A stretch of 64,000 bases of DNA from Microlunatus lacustris (GCA_039527025.1 BAAAJN010000003.1:62001-126000); one strand, 5' to 3'. Shown: positions 39,577 through 49,705, numbered from the stretch's first letter. A program made the numbers and translations. Notes: generated by a model not told the origin, from the sequence alone.

Positions 39577-41859
39577 TCAGCCGCCGTCGCGCGGGTTGGC
39601 GTCCCCGCTCGCGTTCTCCTCGTCACCCTCGCCACCGCCGGTGCCCCCGGTGCCACTGCTCCCGCTCGGCTCCGGAGAGGCGCGCCTGCTCGGGTCGTCG
39701 CTCGGCTCGGGCTGCTGCGTCGGCGGTTCGTCGCTCGGCTCGCTGGTCGGCTCGTCCGACGGTTCGTCCGAGGGCTCCTGGCTGGGCCCGTCGGTGGCGC
39801 TCGGCTGCTGCGTCGGCGGCTGCTGGCTCTGCTGCGGCGGGGAGTAGGTCGGCGACGGCTGCGGCGCGGTGTCGGTGTTCACGTAGGCCGGCGGATCGAA
39901 CTGGCGGACCGGCTGGTCCTCGGTGGCGACCTGCATGTACTCGCCCCAGGTCTGCGCCGGGTAGGTGCCGCCGAAGAAGGTGCCGTCGCCCGGCCGGCGG
40001 AAGTCGTCGAGGCTGGAGCTGCCGCTGTCGCCCGCCACGTACATCACCGCGGTGGAGATCTGCTTGGTGTAGCCGACGAACCAGGACGAGTTCACGATGT
40101 TCGACCCGTTCTCGAGGTCGACGCCGTTGGTGCCGGTCTTGCCGGCGACCGGCCTGTTCAGCGCCTGCACCGTCCGGCCGGTGCCGTTCTCGACCACGTT
40201 GGACAGCGCGAAGGTGACGTCGTGGGCGATGTCCTCGCTGACCGCCCGCTTCTTCTTCGGCTCGGCCTTGTAGATCACCTGGCCGTCGGCGTCCTGCACC
40301 TCCTTGACCACGTGGTTCTGCACCGCGGTCCCGTCGTTGGCGAAGGCGGCGTAGCCGCTGGCCATGTTGAGCGGGCTGACCTCGGGGGTGCCGATCGGGA
40401 TGTTGCGCGGGGCGGCGTCCCACCCGGTCGCCTTGGGGGCGCCGGCGGCCTTGGCCATGTCGAGCACCTTCTCCTTGCCGTCGTCCATCGAGGTGACCAG
40501 GTCGACGAAGGCGGTGTTGATCGAGTAGGTCGTCGCGTTCAGCAGGCTGGTCTGGTAGCCGTAGGACTGGTTGTACTCGTTGCGGACGATGATGGGGTCG
40601 CCGGGCAGGTTGAAGCTGCTGCCGCGGAAGGGCGAGCGCAGGCTGTAGCCGTCCTTGAGGCCGGCGGCCAGGGCGTAGGTCTTGAACGTCGACGCCGTCG
40701 GCCGGGCGGTGGTGGCCCAGTTGCGGGAGTTCTTCACGTAGTTCGGGCCCCCGTACAGGGCGATGACCTCACCGGTGTTGACGTCGACCGAGGCGATCGC
40801 ACCGTGCAGCTTGGACGCCTTCTTCCCCGACGCGTCGGCGGCCTGCTTGGTGACGTTCTGAGCGGCCTTGACCGCGGCGTTCTGGGCGGCCTTGTCGAAG
40901 GTGGTGGTGATCTTCAGACCGCCGCCGTTGATCTGCTCGGAGGTGAAGCCGGAGTCGAGCAACTCCTTCTCGACCATCTTGAGCAGGAAGCCCTTGGGCC
41001 CGCCGTAGCGCTCGTTGGTCTTGATCTCGGGGAACTTCGGCAGCTTCTGCGCGTGCTTGTCCGCCTCGGCCTGGGTGATGGCGCCGGTCTCGGCCATCGA
41101 CTGCAGGACGTAGCGGTAGCGGTCGCGGAGCCGGTCGAGGTTGTCCTCGTCGTCGGGGTCGAAAGCGGCCGGGTTGTTGATGACGCTGGCCAGCACGGCG
41201 GCCTGCGGCACGGTCAGGTCCTCGGCGTCCTCGTCGAAGAAGTTCTGCGCGGCCGCCTGGATGCCGTAGGCGCCGTGCCCGAAGTAGATCGTGTTGAGGT
41301 AGCCCTCGAGGATCTGCTCCTTGGAGAGCTGCTTGTTGATCTTGTAGGCGAGGAACAGCTCCTTGAACTTCCGGGTGGCCGTCTGCTCGGAATACAGGTA
41401 CTTGATCTTGATGTACTGCTGGGTGATGGTCGAGCCGCCCTGGATCGAGCCGCCGCGGGCGATCACCCACGCGGCCCGGGCCATGCCGCGCAGCGAGATG
41501 CCGCGGTCGGTCCAGAACTCCCGGTTCTCGGCGGCGACGACGGCGTCCTTGATGCTCGCCGGCATCTCGTCCAAGGTCAGGGGCTGCCGGTTCTGGATGG
41601 CGAAGCTGCCGAGCTCGGCCTTCCCGTCGTTGTAGTGGACGAAGGTCGTCGCGGTGTCGAAGTCGGAGTTGGCGTCGGGCAGGTTCGTCGTCGCGTACCC
41701 CACGCCGACGACGGCCGTCCCGCCCACCAGGCCCAGGACGACGAGGGAGACGAGCCCGATCAGTATCCGCCGCGCCCAGGTCTGGCCGCGGGTGCGCTGC
41801 TTCTTCGACGTGGCGCCCACCGGACGCTTCGCGACGGGCCCCCACTGGGGGTCAGCCAT
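39577..41859 (-). CDS. Bifunctional transglycosylase/transpeptidase (class A PBP)
   Basis: The 760-residue protein has a cytoplasmic start, one helix (about 30-52), a GT51 domain with VVAAENREFWTDRG (a variant of EDRxF) and GGSTITQQ, and a transpeptidase domain. The latter has the SxxK motif in STFKTYALA, YSINTAF (SxN) and VAGKTGTNG (KTG). The tail is a Pro/Ser/Glu low-complexity stretch. It polymerises and cross-links peptidoglycan. The ATG at 41859 (MADPQW) has a ribosome binding site (GAGGACA). It is followed by the two glycosyltransferases and is probably in one operon with them. Confidence 0.93.
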   Translation of the reverse strand: MADPQWGPVAKRPVGATSKKQRTRGQTWARRILIGLVSLVVLGLVGGTAVVGVGYATTNLPDANSDFDTATTFVHYNDGKAELGSFAIQNRQPLTLDEMPASIKDAVVAAENREFWTDRGISLRGMARAAWVIARGGSIQGGSTITQQYIKIKYLYSEQTATRKFKELFLAYKINKQLSKEQILEGYLNTIYFGHGAYGIQAAAQNFFDEDAEDLTVPQAAVLASVINNPAAFDPDDEDNLDRLRDRYRYVLQSMAETGAITQAEADKHAQKLPKFPEIKTNERYGGPKGFLLKMVEKELLDSGFTSEQINGGGLKITTTFDKAAQNAAVKAAQNVTKQAADASGKKASKLHGAIASVDVNTGEVIALYGGPNYVKNSRNWATTARPTASTFKTYALAAGLKDGYSLRSPFRGSSFNLPGDPIIVRNEYNQSYGYQTSLLNATTYSINTAFVDLVTSMDDGKEKVLDMAKAAGAPKATGWDAAPRNIPIGTPEVSPLNMASGYAAFANDGTAVQNHVVKEVQDADGQVIYKAEPKKKRAVSEDIAHDVTFALSNVVENGTGRTVQALNRPVAGKTGTNGVDLENGSNIVNSSWFVGYTKQISTAVMYVAGDSGSSSLDDFRRPGDGTFFGGTYPAQTWGEYMQVATEDQPVRQFDPPAYVNTDTAPQPSPTYSPPQQSQQPPTQQPSATDGPSQEPSDEPSDEPTSEPSDEPPTQQPEPSDDPSRRASPEPSGSSGTGGTGGGEGDEENASGDANPRDGG

Positions 41860-42271
41860 AGATGTCCTCAACTGTCTGCTGGCGGCGCGGGGGCTTCCTC
41901 TTCACCCCGTCGCCGAGGAGGTAGCTCAAGATCATGTGGTTCCAGTGGCAGGTCTGGCACACCTCGACCACGACGACCTTGAACTCCCCGAACTCGTGCG
42001 CCATCTCCTCGAGCTCCGGGGTCCGCTTGATACGGCCGGAGTACTGACCGAGCTGCTCGCCGAAGACGTAGCTCAGGGTGGTCAGATTCGGGGTCTGGCA
42101 CACCGGGCAGGGGATCTCCGTCGACTCCCCGTGGTGCTTGGCGGCGCGCAGCAGCATCGGGTCGGCGTCGCACGCGTCGAGGCGCGCGAGAGCCTTACCC
42201 GGACGGCGCAGCTTCTCCAGGGTGGAGCGTCGCTGCAGCGCGTAATCGATGACCTCCCGCTGCGACCACAT
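41852..42271 (-). CDS. DUF5318 protein with zinc-ribbon Cys pairs
   Basis: The 139-residue protein has CPVC near residue 55 and CQTCHWNH near 105, a probable zinc ribbon, and a conserved start MWSQREVIDYALQRR. It matches the actinobacterial DUF5318 family, which is often located directly upstream of ponA-type genes as here. It overlaps the PBP gene by eight bases. A role in controlling or aiding the PBP is possible but not shown. Confidence 0.8.
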   Translation of the reverse strand: MWSQREVIDYALQRRSTLEKLRRPGKALARLDACDADPMLLRAAKHHGESTEIPCPVCQTPNLTTLSYVFGEQLGQYSGRIKRTPELEEMAHEFGEFKVVVVEVCQTCHWNHMILSYLLGDGVKRKPPRRQQTVEDIYG

Positions 42272-42455
42272 GGGCCCAAGGCTACGGCGTCGTCCCCGCG
42301 AGGACGAGGAGCTCGGACCGGCTCATCGTCACGGTTCTGGGTGGAACTCTGGCCGCTTCCGCGGCGTTCGAGGAGGTTGGTCGCCTGGTGGGTGGGTGCT
42401 GCATGACGTAGCATCGTGGGTCGGCCAGGCGGTCCTCCGTGGAGGTCGCGGCCGA

Positions 42456-42528
42456 GGGGCCATGGCGCAATTGGTAGCGCACCTGCTTTGCAAGCAGGGG
42501 GTTAGGGGTTCGAGTCCCCTTGGCTCCA
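42456..42528 (+). tRNA. tRNA-Ala (anticodon TGC)
   Basis: The 73-base gene folds as a cloverleaf: acceptor GGGGCCA with TGGCTCC, anticodon stem CCTGC with GCAGG around the loop TTTGCAA (anticodon TGC at 42489-42491), and a T-arm with GGTTCGAGTCC. CCA is not encoded. No direct repeat of the 3' end was seen at the end of the adjoining low-GC region. Confidence 0.95.
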
Positions 42529-42615
42529 CCCTTGTCACAGCCTGTTCGCTCGTCACGCGGGGTGAACCGGGGTGAGATCGACAGCCGCAGGGTGAAGCAC
42601 CATGCTTTGATCGGC

Positions 42616-43590
42616 TCACTGCCAAGTGGTGGATCGACGGGCTGCTTCCCAGACGGTCGTCGCAGTCCTCTCGTCCAGCGCGCGATCCCGGCCGAGCAGC
42701 CAAGCGGTGAGCTGCCTGCACGGCACGACGGCGACGTCGGCGGGGGCAGTTCTGATCGTCAGACGGCGAGCTCTGACAGGAACGATGACTCCATCAACAC
42801 GTAGGCGAAACCCGGATGCGGTCATGAGCAGCCGCGCCGCCCGTCCGGCCTCGTGACGGCTCTTGTGGACATACGGCTGCCGCTGCCCGTTGACCATGAA
42901 CGTGTTCCCTCCTACCCATAACGAAGCGCTTGGGTGGTGCTTTGTGTTGAGCGTGAAGATGCCTCCGGGGCCGATCACCAGGTGGTCGATGTCTGCACCG
43001 GCGTCGCCGACCGGGACGGCGTGAAGTACCCGCCAGCGCGGGTCGAGCTGGACGAGCTGCGCAAGCTGAGCCGCGACCAGCTCCTCACCATCAGCGCCGA
43101 CTCGCCAGGCACGCTCGGGCGTCCGAAGGTTGACGAGTCGAGCGAAGAAGGTTCGCACCGGCGCGCCGTCTCGAAGTGCTCGCGCCTGCGCCCGAGCTGC
43201 CGCGCCGGGACCGTTTGCAGTGAGATCCGCCCAAGGCCGCTCCGGAGCGGGCTGGGCGGCGGGGCCCGCGGTACCCGCGGGCTCCGCCGGCGCCGCGCAG
43301 CTGCTGGCCTGGACCAAGGACGTCGACGAGGCAAGCGCATGTGGAGCTGACGAGACGGGTTCCGACGACCATGAATCAGACGCTGTAGGTGCATTCGAGC
43401 CGCAGTCGGAACGGGCCTTCCACTCAGCTACAGCTCGAGTCAGCGCTTCAGCATGCTCAGGTGATGTCGGGTGCATCAGGTCGGATTTCAAGTCGGTCCA
43501 TCCAACCTGCGCACCATCGGGGCCGGTGACGTACAAGCGGTCGTGAGCGAATCGTCGCCAACGTGTTGCAACCAGCTCGGTATCCGGCAT
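42616..43590 (-). CDS. NERD-domain protein
   Basis: The 324-residue protein has an N-terminal part RRFAHDRLYVTGPDGAQVGW, a low-complexity middle (about 80-130) and a NERD domain (about 185-290, GADGEELVAAQLAQL, WRVLHAVPVGDAGADIDHL, IGPGGIFTLNTKHH). NERD is related to restriction-type nucleases; the Asp in DIDHLVIG and Lys in NTKHH fit the fold. The ATG at 43590 was chosen because homologues start with this RxxRFxHDRLYV segment; a longer start exists at 43734. It could be a DNA-processing or defence-linked protein. Confidence 0.75.
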   Translation of the reverse strand: MPDTELVATRWRRFAHDRLYVTGPDGAQVGWTDLKSDLMHPTSPEHAEALTRAVAEWKARSDCGSNAPTASDSWSSEPVSSAPHALASSTSLVQASSCAAPAEPAGTAGPAAQPAPERPWADLTANGPGAAARAQARALRDGAPVRTFFARLVNLRTPERAWRVGADGEELVAAQLAQLVQLDPRWRVLHAVPVGDAGADIDHLVIGPGGIFTLNTKHHPSASLWVGGNTFMVNGQRQPYVHKSRHEAGRAARLLMTASGFRLRVDGVIVPVRARRLTIRTAPADVAVVPCRQLTAWLLGRDRALDERTATTVWEAARRSTTWQ

Positions 43591-44157
43591 CCCAAGAGTT
43601 TCGAACCTCCGCCCGCCTCGCGACAGAGTCGGAAGTCCCGGACACGGGCCTCCCAGGAGACGACGTAGTTCATGGGACGGAGCGGCGAACCGCTCCTCCT
43701 CGATCTGAAGAACGAGGAGCAGTTCGTCTCCCACGGCAGCTCGGGCGAGCCTGAGCAGCCGTCAACCACATCAGTACGACGCGGCTGACCCTGTCGTCGC
43801 CGTCCGCCACGTCTTCACCGGCCCTACTTCCAGCCGACGTCCACTCCCTCGACGGCCGATCGCCGCCCGCATGGTGGTCGACACGGACCCATCTGCACCG
43901 GAGAGGCCGTCCACCGGAGTCTTGACGTGCTGAATCTCTTCCCGAGCAGGCCTGGCGGCTGGTCGTCGCCATACGCAACTTCGCCGCCCACGAGGCGACG
44001 CCCTCGATCTACGGTTCACGTGGCGCACTGTCATCCGCGGCGTTCCCCACCTGCACGCTCAACTCGTCGACCCCGTGATTCCGCGGCCTGATTGATGAGC
44101 AACGCGCCTGTTGCGTTCCTTCACGAATTGCTGCGTCTGGCATGAGAGCTTTGGCGA
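43591..44157. other. Non-coding stretch with lower GC
   Basis: I see no convincing gene in these 567 bases. Several short open frames lack ribosome binding sites. A short frame with VVAIRNFAAHE near 43965 resembles a HEPN-like fragment but has a stop just before it and no start. This may be gene remains. Confidence 0.4.
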
Positions 44158-47100
44158 ATGACCGGACAGCCGCTTGCAAGCGGGCTCCACGAGGAACTCG
44201 TGACCAAGGGGATGCAGTCAACTCTCGCCGCTGACGTCGAGCTCCGGGCCGAGTTCACCAAGGTCGACCCCGCCGACCAACCACACGTGCTCGCCCGGCA
44301 CATCTACGAGCTCACTCGCCGCGCCCTCGAGGGCCGTGCCGATCCGGATGGCCGGATCCGCCTTCTCAATGATCTCGTCGCGCTGCTCGACGTCCCCGCC
44401 GCGGAGGTCGACGCCCCGGCGCGGCAGTTGCAGAGGCTCGCCCTAGGGCCCGGTCCCGAGGTGGTCGACATCGAAGGGGTTCGGCCGAAGACGCCCCTCT
44501 CCGATGCCGCGCTCCTGACGAACAGCACCGGCGAGCCCAACCTGGCCGCCGAGTTGCGGGCCGAGATCGACACGTCCGACGAGGTCGACCTGCTCTGCGC
44601 GTTCGTGAAGTGGCACGGACTCCGTCTCTTGGAGGACGAGCTCGAACGTCTGCGCCGTCGCCAGGCTCCGCTGCGGGTGATCACGACGACTTACATGGGC
44701 GCGACTGAGCGGGTTGCTCTCGATCGGCTCGTGCGGGAGCTGGGGGCGGAGGTACGAATCCAGTACGACGCCGCCCGCACCCGGCTGCACGCCAAGGCGT
44801 GGATGTTCCGCCGGTGCACCCGGTACGACACGGCCTACGTCGGCTCCTCCAACCTGTCTCGCGCCGCTCTCCTCGATGGCGTGGAGTGGAACGTGCGGTT
44901 GTCCCGCGTGGCCACCCCGTCGCTGTTGGACAAGTTCCGCGGGACCTTCGACACGTACTGGAACGACCCGAGTTTCGAGCTGTACGACCCGGACGCCGAC
45001 CGCGACCGCTTGGACGATGCACTCGCCGAGGCTTCGGGGCTACGACAGCACGCCCGGGTGACCATCAGCTTGTCCGGACTCGAGGTCCGACCGTTCACCT
45101 ACCAGCAGCACATGCTCGACGAGCTGGCCGTCGAGCGTGACGTGCACGGCCGCCACCGGAACCTGGTCGTGGCCGCCACTGGGACCGGTAAGACGGTGGT
45201 CGCCGCTCTGGACTACCGCCGCCTGTGCGGCCCCAGCTCAGCGGACCGACCACGGCTCCTCTTCGTCGCACACCGGAAAGAGATCCTGGAGCAGTCGCTG
45301 CGGACCTATCGCGAGGTCCTCGCTGACCACACGTTTGGTGAGCTGTACGTCGCCGGCGCGCGCCCAGAACGCTGGGACCACGTCTTCGCCAGCGTGCAGT
45401 CCCTGCAGTCCTACGGCGTCGCGAACATTCCTGCCGGAGCCTACGACATCGTCGTCATCGACGAGTTCCATCACGCCCAGGCGCCGACGTACCGAAGGCT
45501 TCTGGACCACCTGATTCCAGGTGAGCTGCTCGGCCTCACCGCCACTCCCGAACGCGCAGATGGCATCGACGTCCGCGCCGAGTTCTTCGACGGACGCACC
45601 GCCACCGAGCTGCGGCTGTGGGACGCGCTCGGCAAAGACCTGCTCTGCCCGTTCCACTACTTCGCTGTTGCGGACGGCACGGACTTGCGGCGCATCAGCT
45701 GGAGCCGTGGCCGGTACGACGAGGCTGAGCTGTCGCACGTCTACACCGGTGATCAGGCGCGGGCCGCGATCGTCCTCCAGCAACTGCGCCAGAAGGTCAT
45801 CGATCCCGGAGCGATGCGCGCTCTCGGCTTCTGCGTCAGCGTCGCGCACGCGCGCTTCATGGCCCAGACGTTCAACGCAGCCGGCATTCCCGCCCTCGCA
45901 GTCAGTGGCGACACACCCGCGGCAGACCGCCAGCGCGCCCTCGACGACCTCAGGTCGAGACGAGTCAACGTCCTCTTCGCCGCCGACCTCTTCAACGAGG
46001 GTCTCGACCTGCCAGACGTCGACACGGTGCTGTTCCTCCGGCCCACCGAGAGCGCAACGGTCTTCCTGCAACAGCTCGGGCGTGGACTTCGCCGCACACC
46101 CGACAAGGCCGTGCTGACCGTCCTCGACTTCGTCGGGCATCAGCGCCAGGAGTTCCGCTTCGACAAGAAGCTGCGGGCACTCACGGGCGAGACCCGGCGG
46201 GGCCTCGAGCGCGAGATCGAGCGAGGATTCCCGTTCCTCCCGTCCGGCTGTCAGATCGTCATGGACCGACAAGCCCAGTCGTTGATCCTGGAGAACTTGC
46301 GCACACAGGTCGCCAACAGCTGGAAGTCGATGACCGCAGAGCTGCGTTCGTACGGCGACCGAGACCTCCCGACCTTCGTGCACGAGTCCGGCATCGAGCT
46401 GTCCGACATCCTTCGCCGCGGTCAACGGTCCTGGACCCAGCTCCGTCGAGATGCCGGCCTTCCGACGTACGCTGGCACCCTTCGCGAAGGTGAACTGCTC
46501 AAGAGGATCCGCGCTTTCGCCCATATCGACGACGGGCTCCGGGCGTCCGGGTACCGCCAACTCCTGAGGTCGGACACCTCGTACGCCGACCTCAGTCCGA
46601 TTGAACAGAGACTGGCGCGCATGCTCTTCTTCTCAGCGTTCCCCAGTGCTAACGGCTTCGCGACGTACGACGACGGCCTCGCCGCCATCCGCCAAGAGCG
46701 CGCCGGCGCTGCGGAGCTCGACGCCGTCATCGACCTGGTGTTCGACGAAACCCGCCATGAGGCGATCTCGCTGACTGAACCCCTTGCCGAGGTGCCACTC
46801 CGTGTCCATGCCTCCTATCAGCGCGAAGAGATCCTCGCGGCTCTCGACTACGCCAACCTCCAGCGCAAGCCGACCAGCATGATGCAAGGCGTTGCCTATT
46901 CCGAACCGCTCAACGTCGACGCCTTCTTCGTCACCCTGAAGAAGTCTGAAGCCAACTACTCGCCCACCACCATGTATCGCGACTACCCGATCAGCCGGAC
47001 GCTGTTCCACTGGGAGTCTCAGAACGCCACCTCGACCGGATCACCCACCGGCCAGCGCTACATCAACGGCTCGAGCACTGTGCTGCTCTTCTGCCGTATC

Positions 47101-47256
47101 GAGCACAAGGGCGAGTACGACACCGCGCCCTACACCTTGCTGGGGCCCGCTACGTATGTCAGTCACGTGGGCGAGCGCCCGATCGCCATCACATGGCGAC
47201 TGGAGCACGCCATGCCGTCGATCTTCTTCAGCAGCGCCACCCTGGCCGCGTCATGA
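44158..47256 (+). CDS. PLD-nuclease / SF2 helicase / DUF3427 protein
   Basis: This 1,032-residue protein joins three parts. About 130-290 is a PLD-like nuclease domain with the HxK motif in RLHAKAWMF and YVGSSNLSRAALL. About 305-700 is an SF2 helicase with Walker A AATGTGKTVVAAL, DEFHH (motif II), LTATPER (motif III) and QLGRGLRR (motif VI). The rest is a DUF3427-type domain ending with VERPIAITWRLE-like residues. This architecture occurs sporadically in bacteria and is often thought to act in defence or DNA repair. The GC looks lower and codon use more mixed than the flanks, suggesting transfer. Start ATG has a weak ribosome binding site. Confidence 0.85.
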   Translation: MTGQPLASGLHEELVTKGMQSTLAADVELRAEFTKVDPADQPHVLARHIYELTRRALEGRADPDGRIRLLNDLVALLDVPAAEVDAPARQLQRLALGPGPEVVDIEGVRPKTPLSDAALLTNSTGEPNLAAELRAEIDTSDEVDLLCAFVKWHGLRLLEDELERLRRRQAPLRVITTTYMGATERVALDRLVRELGAEVRIQYDAARTRLHAKAWMFRRCTRYDTAYVGSSNLSRAALLDGVEWNVRLSRVATPSLLDKFRGTFDTYWNDPSFELYDPDADRDRLDDALAEASGLRQHARVTISLSGLEVRPFTYQQHMLDELAVERDVHGRHRNLVVAATGTGKTVVAALDYRRLCGPSSADRPRLLFVAHRKEILEQSLRTYREVLADHTFGELYVAGARPERWDHVFASVQSLQSYGVANIPAGAYDIVVIDEFHHAQAPTYRRLLDHLIPGELLGLTATPERADGIDVRAEFFDGRTATELRLWDALGKDLLCPFHYFAVADGTDLRRISWSRGRYDEAELSHVYTGDQARAAIVLQQLRQKVIDPGAMRALGFCVSVAHARFMAQTFNAAGIPALAVSGDTPAADRQRALDDLRSRRVNVLFAADLFNEGLDLPDVDTVLFLRPTESATVFLQQLGRGLRRTPDKAVLTVLDFVGHQRQEFRFDKKLRALTGETRRGLEREIERGFPFLPSGCQIVMDRQAQSLILENLRTQVANSWKSMTAELRSYGDRDLPTFVHESGIELSDILRRGQRSWTQLRRDAGLPTYAGTLREGELLKRIRAFAHIDDGLRASGYRQLLRSDTSYADLSPIEQRLARMLFFSAFPSANGFATYDDGLAAIRQERAGAAELDAVIDLVFDETRHEAISLTEPLAEVPLRVHASYQREEILAALDYANLQRKPTSMMQGVAYSEPLNVDAFFVTLKKSEANYSPTTMYRDYPISRTLFHWESQNATSTGSPTGQRYINGSSTVLLFCRIEHKGEYDTAPYTLLGPATYVSHVGERPIAITWRLEHAMPSIFFSSATLAAS

Positions 47257-47876
47257 GTACTCACCGGGCCCACAACTCAGCCCCAACCGGGTGAGGAGGA
47301 CCGGCTGCACGGGCGCAGCGACGAGTTGCCGCCTGCATGGCAGCCTCCGAAGCACCACCTGAACCCTGACCGGAGATGGTCCTTCGCGGTGGGTGGCGAC
47401 ATCTGCCCTCTCGCCGCATTCGCTCACGAGCGGAGGCTGGACGTGGAGGTGCGAGCACGGAGATGGGTTGGACGGAAGGTTCTCGCCTAGTTACTGGGCT
47501 TGGGTCGCCCCATTCGTTTTCTGCGGTGCTGCCTCAGTCAGGACTGTCGGCGGGCCCCGCTGTGCCGCTTGCTGTTCGCCACCGTCAGACGTCGAGCGGA
47601 GCGACGGCCACGCTGCTGAGCGTCACCGGCGGGACGGTGGTCGGCGGCAGCGCGGTCGGGTGGTACTCGGCTCGCCCCGGACCATCAGCTGCCGGCTGGC
47701 GACGGCGCAGGCCGCGCAGGCCGCGCCGGCGACCAGGGCCAGCAGCACAAGTGGCGGCTCCGGCCGACGAGGTCACGGTCCAGACGTCAGTTCGCCGGAA
47801 CGGGTCCGGGAGCGCTCGGATGCTGGTGGACTCGGGACAGGTGACGGGGGGTCGCCGATGTCTCCGGGGGGCGACG
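47257..47876. other. Non-coding stretch upstream of the oxidase gene
   Basis: No supported gene lies in these 620 bases. A minus-strand frame at about 47585-47760 could encode a small membrane segment only if a frameshift is allowed. The long open frame on the plus strand before 47877 has no protein-like composition. Confidence 0.4.
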
Positions 47877-49592
47877 ATGCTGCACGGGCGGAAGTGGGCA
47901 CGACGAGGCACGGTCCTCGGGCTAGCGGCGCTGCTGGCCCTGGCGGCCGCCCCGGCGCGCGGAGACAGCGGTCCCTCGGGCGATCCGATAGCCGCGCCGA
48001 TCCTGCGCAGCGAGGGTGCGGACGCCTCCGGGCGCCTGTCGGAGGAGGGCGGGCCCCGCGTCGGCGCCGTCGACCAGCGCTACCGCACCCCCGCCGCCGC
48101 ACGCAGGACGGTGCACGACCACCAGCACCACGGCTCCGGGTCCACCAGCGCGGGGAGCCGCGCCTCCGACGCCAGCACCGCCGACGCCGAGGCCGACGCC
48201 ACCGAACCTGTGCTGGACCCCGCCATCTACGGCGCCTGGACGCGCGCCAGCTACGCCCTGCCCGTCCGAGCCATCCACGCCACGTTGCTCCGGAGCGGCA
48301 AGGTGCTGCTGATCTCGGGCTCGGGCAACCAGGCGTCGGTGTTCGCGGCGGGCACCTTCGGGGCCGGTCTGCTCGACCCGCGGACCGGGGCCTACCGGGC
48401 GGTCAACCCGCCCTACGACATGTTCTGCGCCGGCCACGCCCAGCTGCCAAACGGCAACATCCTGGTCGTGGGCGGCACCCTGGCCTACCCCGGCGCGACC
48501 GCTGGCTGGAAGGGCAGCCCGAAGGTCTACGAGTTCGACGTCGCCGCCGAGCGGTGGTTGAGCCGCCCCTCGCTGGCCAAGGGGCGGTGGTACCCGTCGT
48601 CGGTGCAGGCGCCGTCGGGTCACGTCTGGAACTTCGCCGGCACCGACCACCTCGGCCAGCGCAACACCCAGGTCGAGCGCTACACCACCACCACGGGCAG
48701 CATCGTGGCCAAGCCCTCCTGGAGCCTGCCGCTGTACCCCGGACTGCTGTGGACGGCCAAGGACCGGGTCTTCTACGCCGGCACCCGCTCCTCGGGGTCG
48801 TCCGGGCAGCCTGGCCTCTACAACCCGGGCACCGGGGCGGTGCAACCCGTCCAGGGCATCACCGACCTCGCGCGCCGTCGCGCCGCCGCCACCCTGTTCG
48901 CCGGCGACGCCGCCGCCCAGCGGGTGCTCGTGGTCGGCGGCGGCTGGCCGGCCACCAGCACCACGTCCGTCGTCGACCTGCGAGCCGCCGCCCCGGTCGG
49001 CGTCGCCGGACCCAGCATCGCCACGGCCAAGGGCTACGTCGGAGCCGTCAACCTGCCCACCGACGGGTCGGTGTTCCAGACCGGCGGCGGCACCGGGCGC
49101 GACACCCCGGTCTTCGAGTCCAGCATCATCCGCGGCAGCACGGTGCTGCCGATGGCCCCCAACACCGTGCCGCGCACCTACCACTCCTCGACCCTCCTGC
49201 TCCCCGACGGCCGCGTGCTCACGATGGGCGGCGACGACGCCGGCGACGGCTTCGAGATGCAGGTCGAGGTCTTCAGCCCGCCCTACCTGCACCAGGGAGG
49301 CCGGCCCGTCATCACCGCGGCGCCCACCCGGATGCTGCGTTCGACCGCCTACACCGTCTCGGCCACCGCCACCGGGACCACGCTCGCTTCCGCCTGGCTC
49401 GTCCGGCCGGCCTCGACCACCCACGCGGTCGACCCCAACCAGCGGGCCGTCCGCCTCCCGGCCACCCGCGTCACCGGTGGACTGCGGGTCACCACGCCGA
49501 GCAAGTACCTGACCCCGCCCGGCTACTCCATGCTGTTCGTCAACGACAGCCGCGGCCGGCCCTCGGTGGCCCGCTGGGTCCGGGTCAGCTAG
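47877..49592 (+). CDS. Secreted galactose-oxidase-like copper radical oxidase
   Basis: The 571-residue protein has a signal peptide (residues 1-29), a His/Ser-rich linker and a seven-bladed kelch-type propeller. A C-terminal DUF1929 domain follows. Residues matching the galactose oxidase copper site are present: Cys184 (YDMFCAGH) and Tyr239 (RWYPSS) for the thioether cofactor, Tyr435 and His436 (TYHSSTLLLPDGRV) and His516 (STTHAVDPNQR). It is likely GlxA-like, oxidising alcohols or aldehydes to give H2O2 and linked in streptomycetes to cell-surface glycan deposition. No cellulose-synthase-like gene is adjacent. Confidence 0.85.
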   Translation: MLHGRKWARRGTVLGLAALLALAAAPARGDSGPSGDPIAAPILRSEGADASGRLSEEGGPRVGAVDQRYRTPAAARRTVHDHQHHGSGSTSAGSRASDASTADAEADATEPVLDPAIYGAWTRASYALPVRAIHATLLRSGKVLLISGSGNQASVFAAGTFGAGLLDPRTGAYRAVNPPYDMFCAGHAQLPNGNILVVGGTLAYPGATAGWKGSPKVYEFDVAAERWLSRPSLAKGRWYPSSVQAPSGHVWNFAGTDHLGQRNTQVERYTTTTGSIVAKPSWSLPLYPGLLWTAKDRVFYAGTRSSGSSGQPGLYNPGTGAVQPVQGITDLARRRAAATLFAGDAAAQRVLVVGGGWPATSTTSVVDLRAAAPVGVAGPSIATAKGYVGAVNLPTDGSVFQTGGGTGRDTPVFESSIIRGSTVLPMAPNTVPRTYHSSTLLLPDGRVLTMGGDDAGDGFEMQVEVFSPPYLHQGGRPVITAAPTRMLRSTAYTVSATATGTTLASAWLVRPASTTHAVDPNQRAVRLPATRVTGGLRVTTPSKYLTPPGYSMLFVNDSRGRPSVARWVRVS

Positions 49593-49705
49593 CGCGGCCG
49601 CGCCCGTCCGGCGACGTCACCTCCGCCCGGCGGCCGGTCGTGAGAGAGTCGCAGCAGGCGCCGCCCGGACCGCCAGGGCCGAGGACGCCGGACCGCAGGA
49701 GGGGC

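Noticed and set aside
43930..44080. HEPN-like fragment with IRNFAAHE
   Set aside because: There is a stop just upstream, no start codon and no continuation; at best a remnant.
47585..47760. Possible small membrane protein on the minus strand
   Set aside because: It needs a frameshift and lacks a ribosome binding site.
42529..47876. Island bounded by a repeated tRNA-Ala 3' end
   Set aside because: I looked for a second copy of the tRNA 3' sequence downstream and did not find one; no integrase gene is present.
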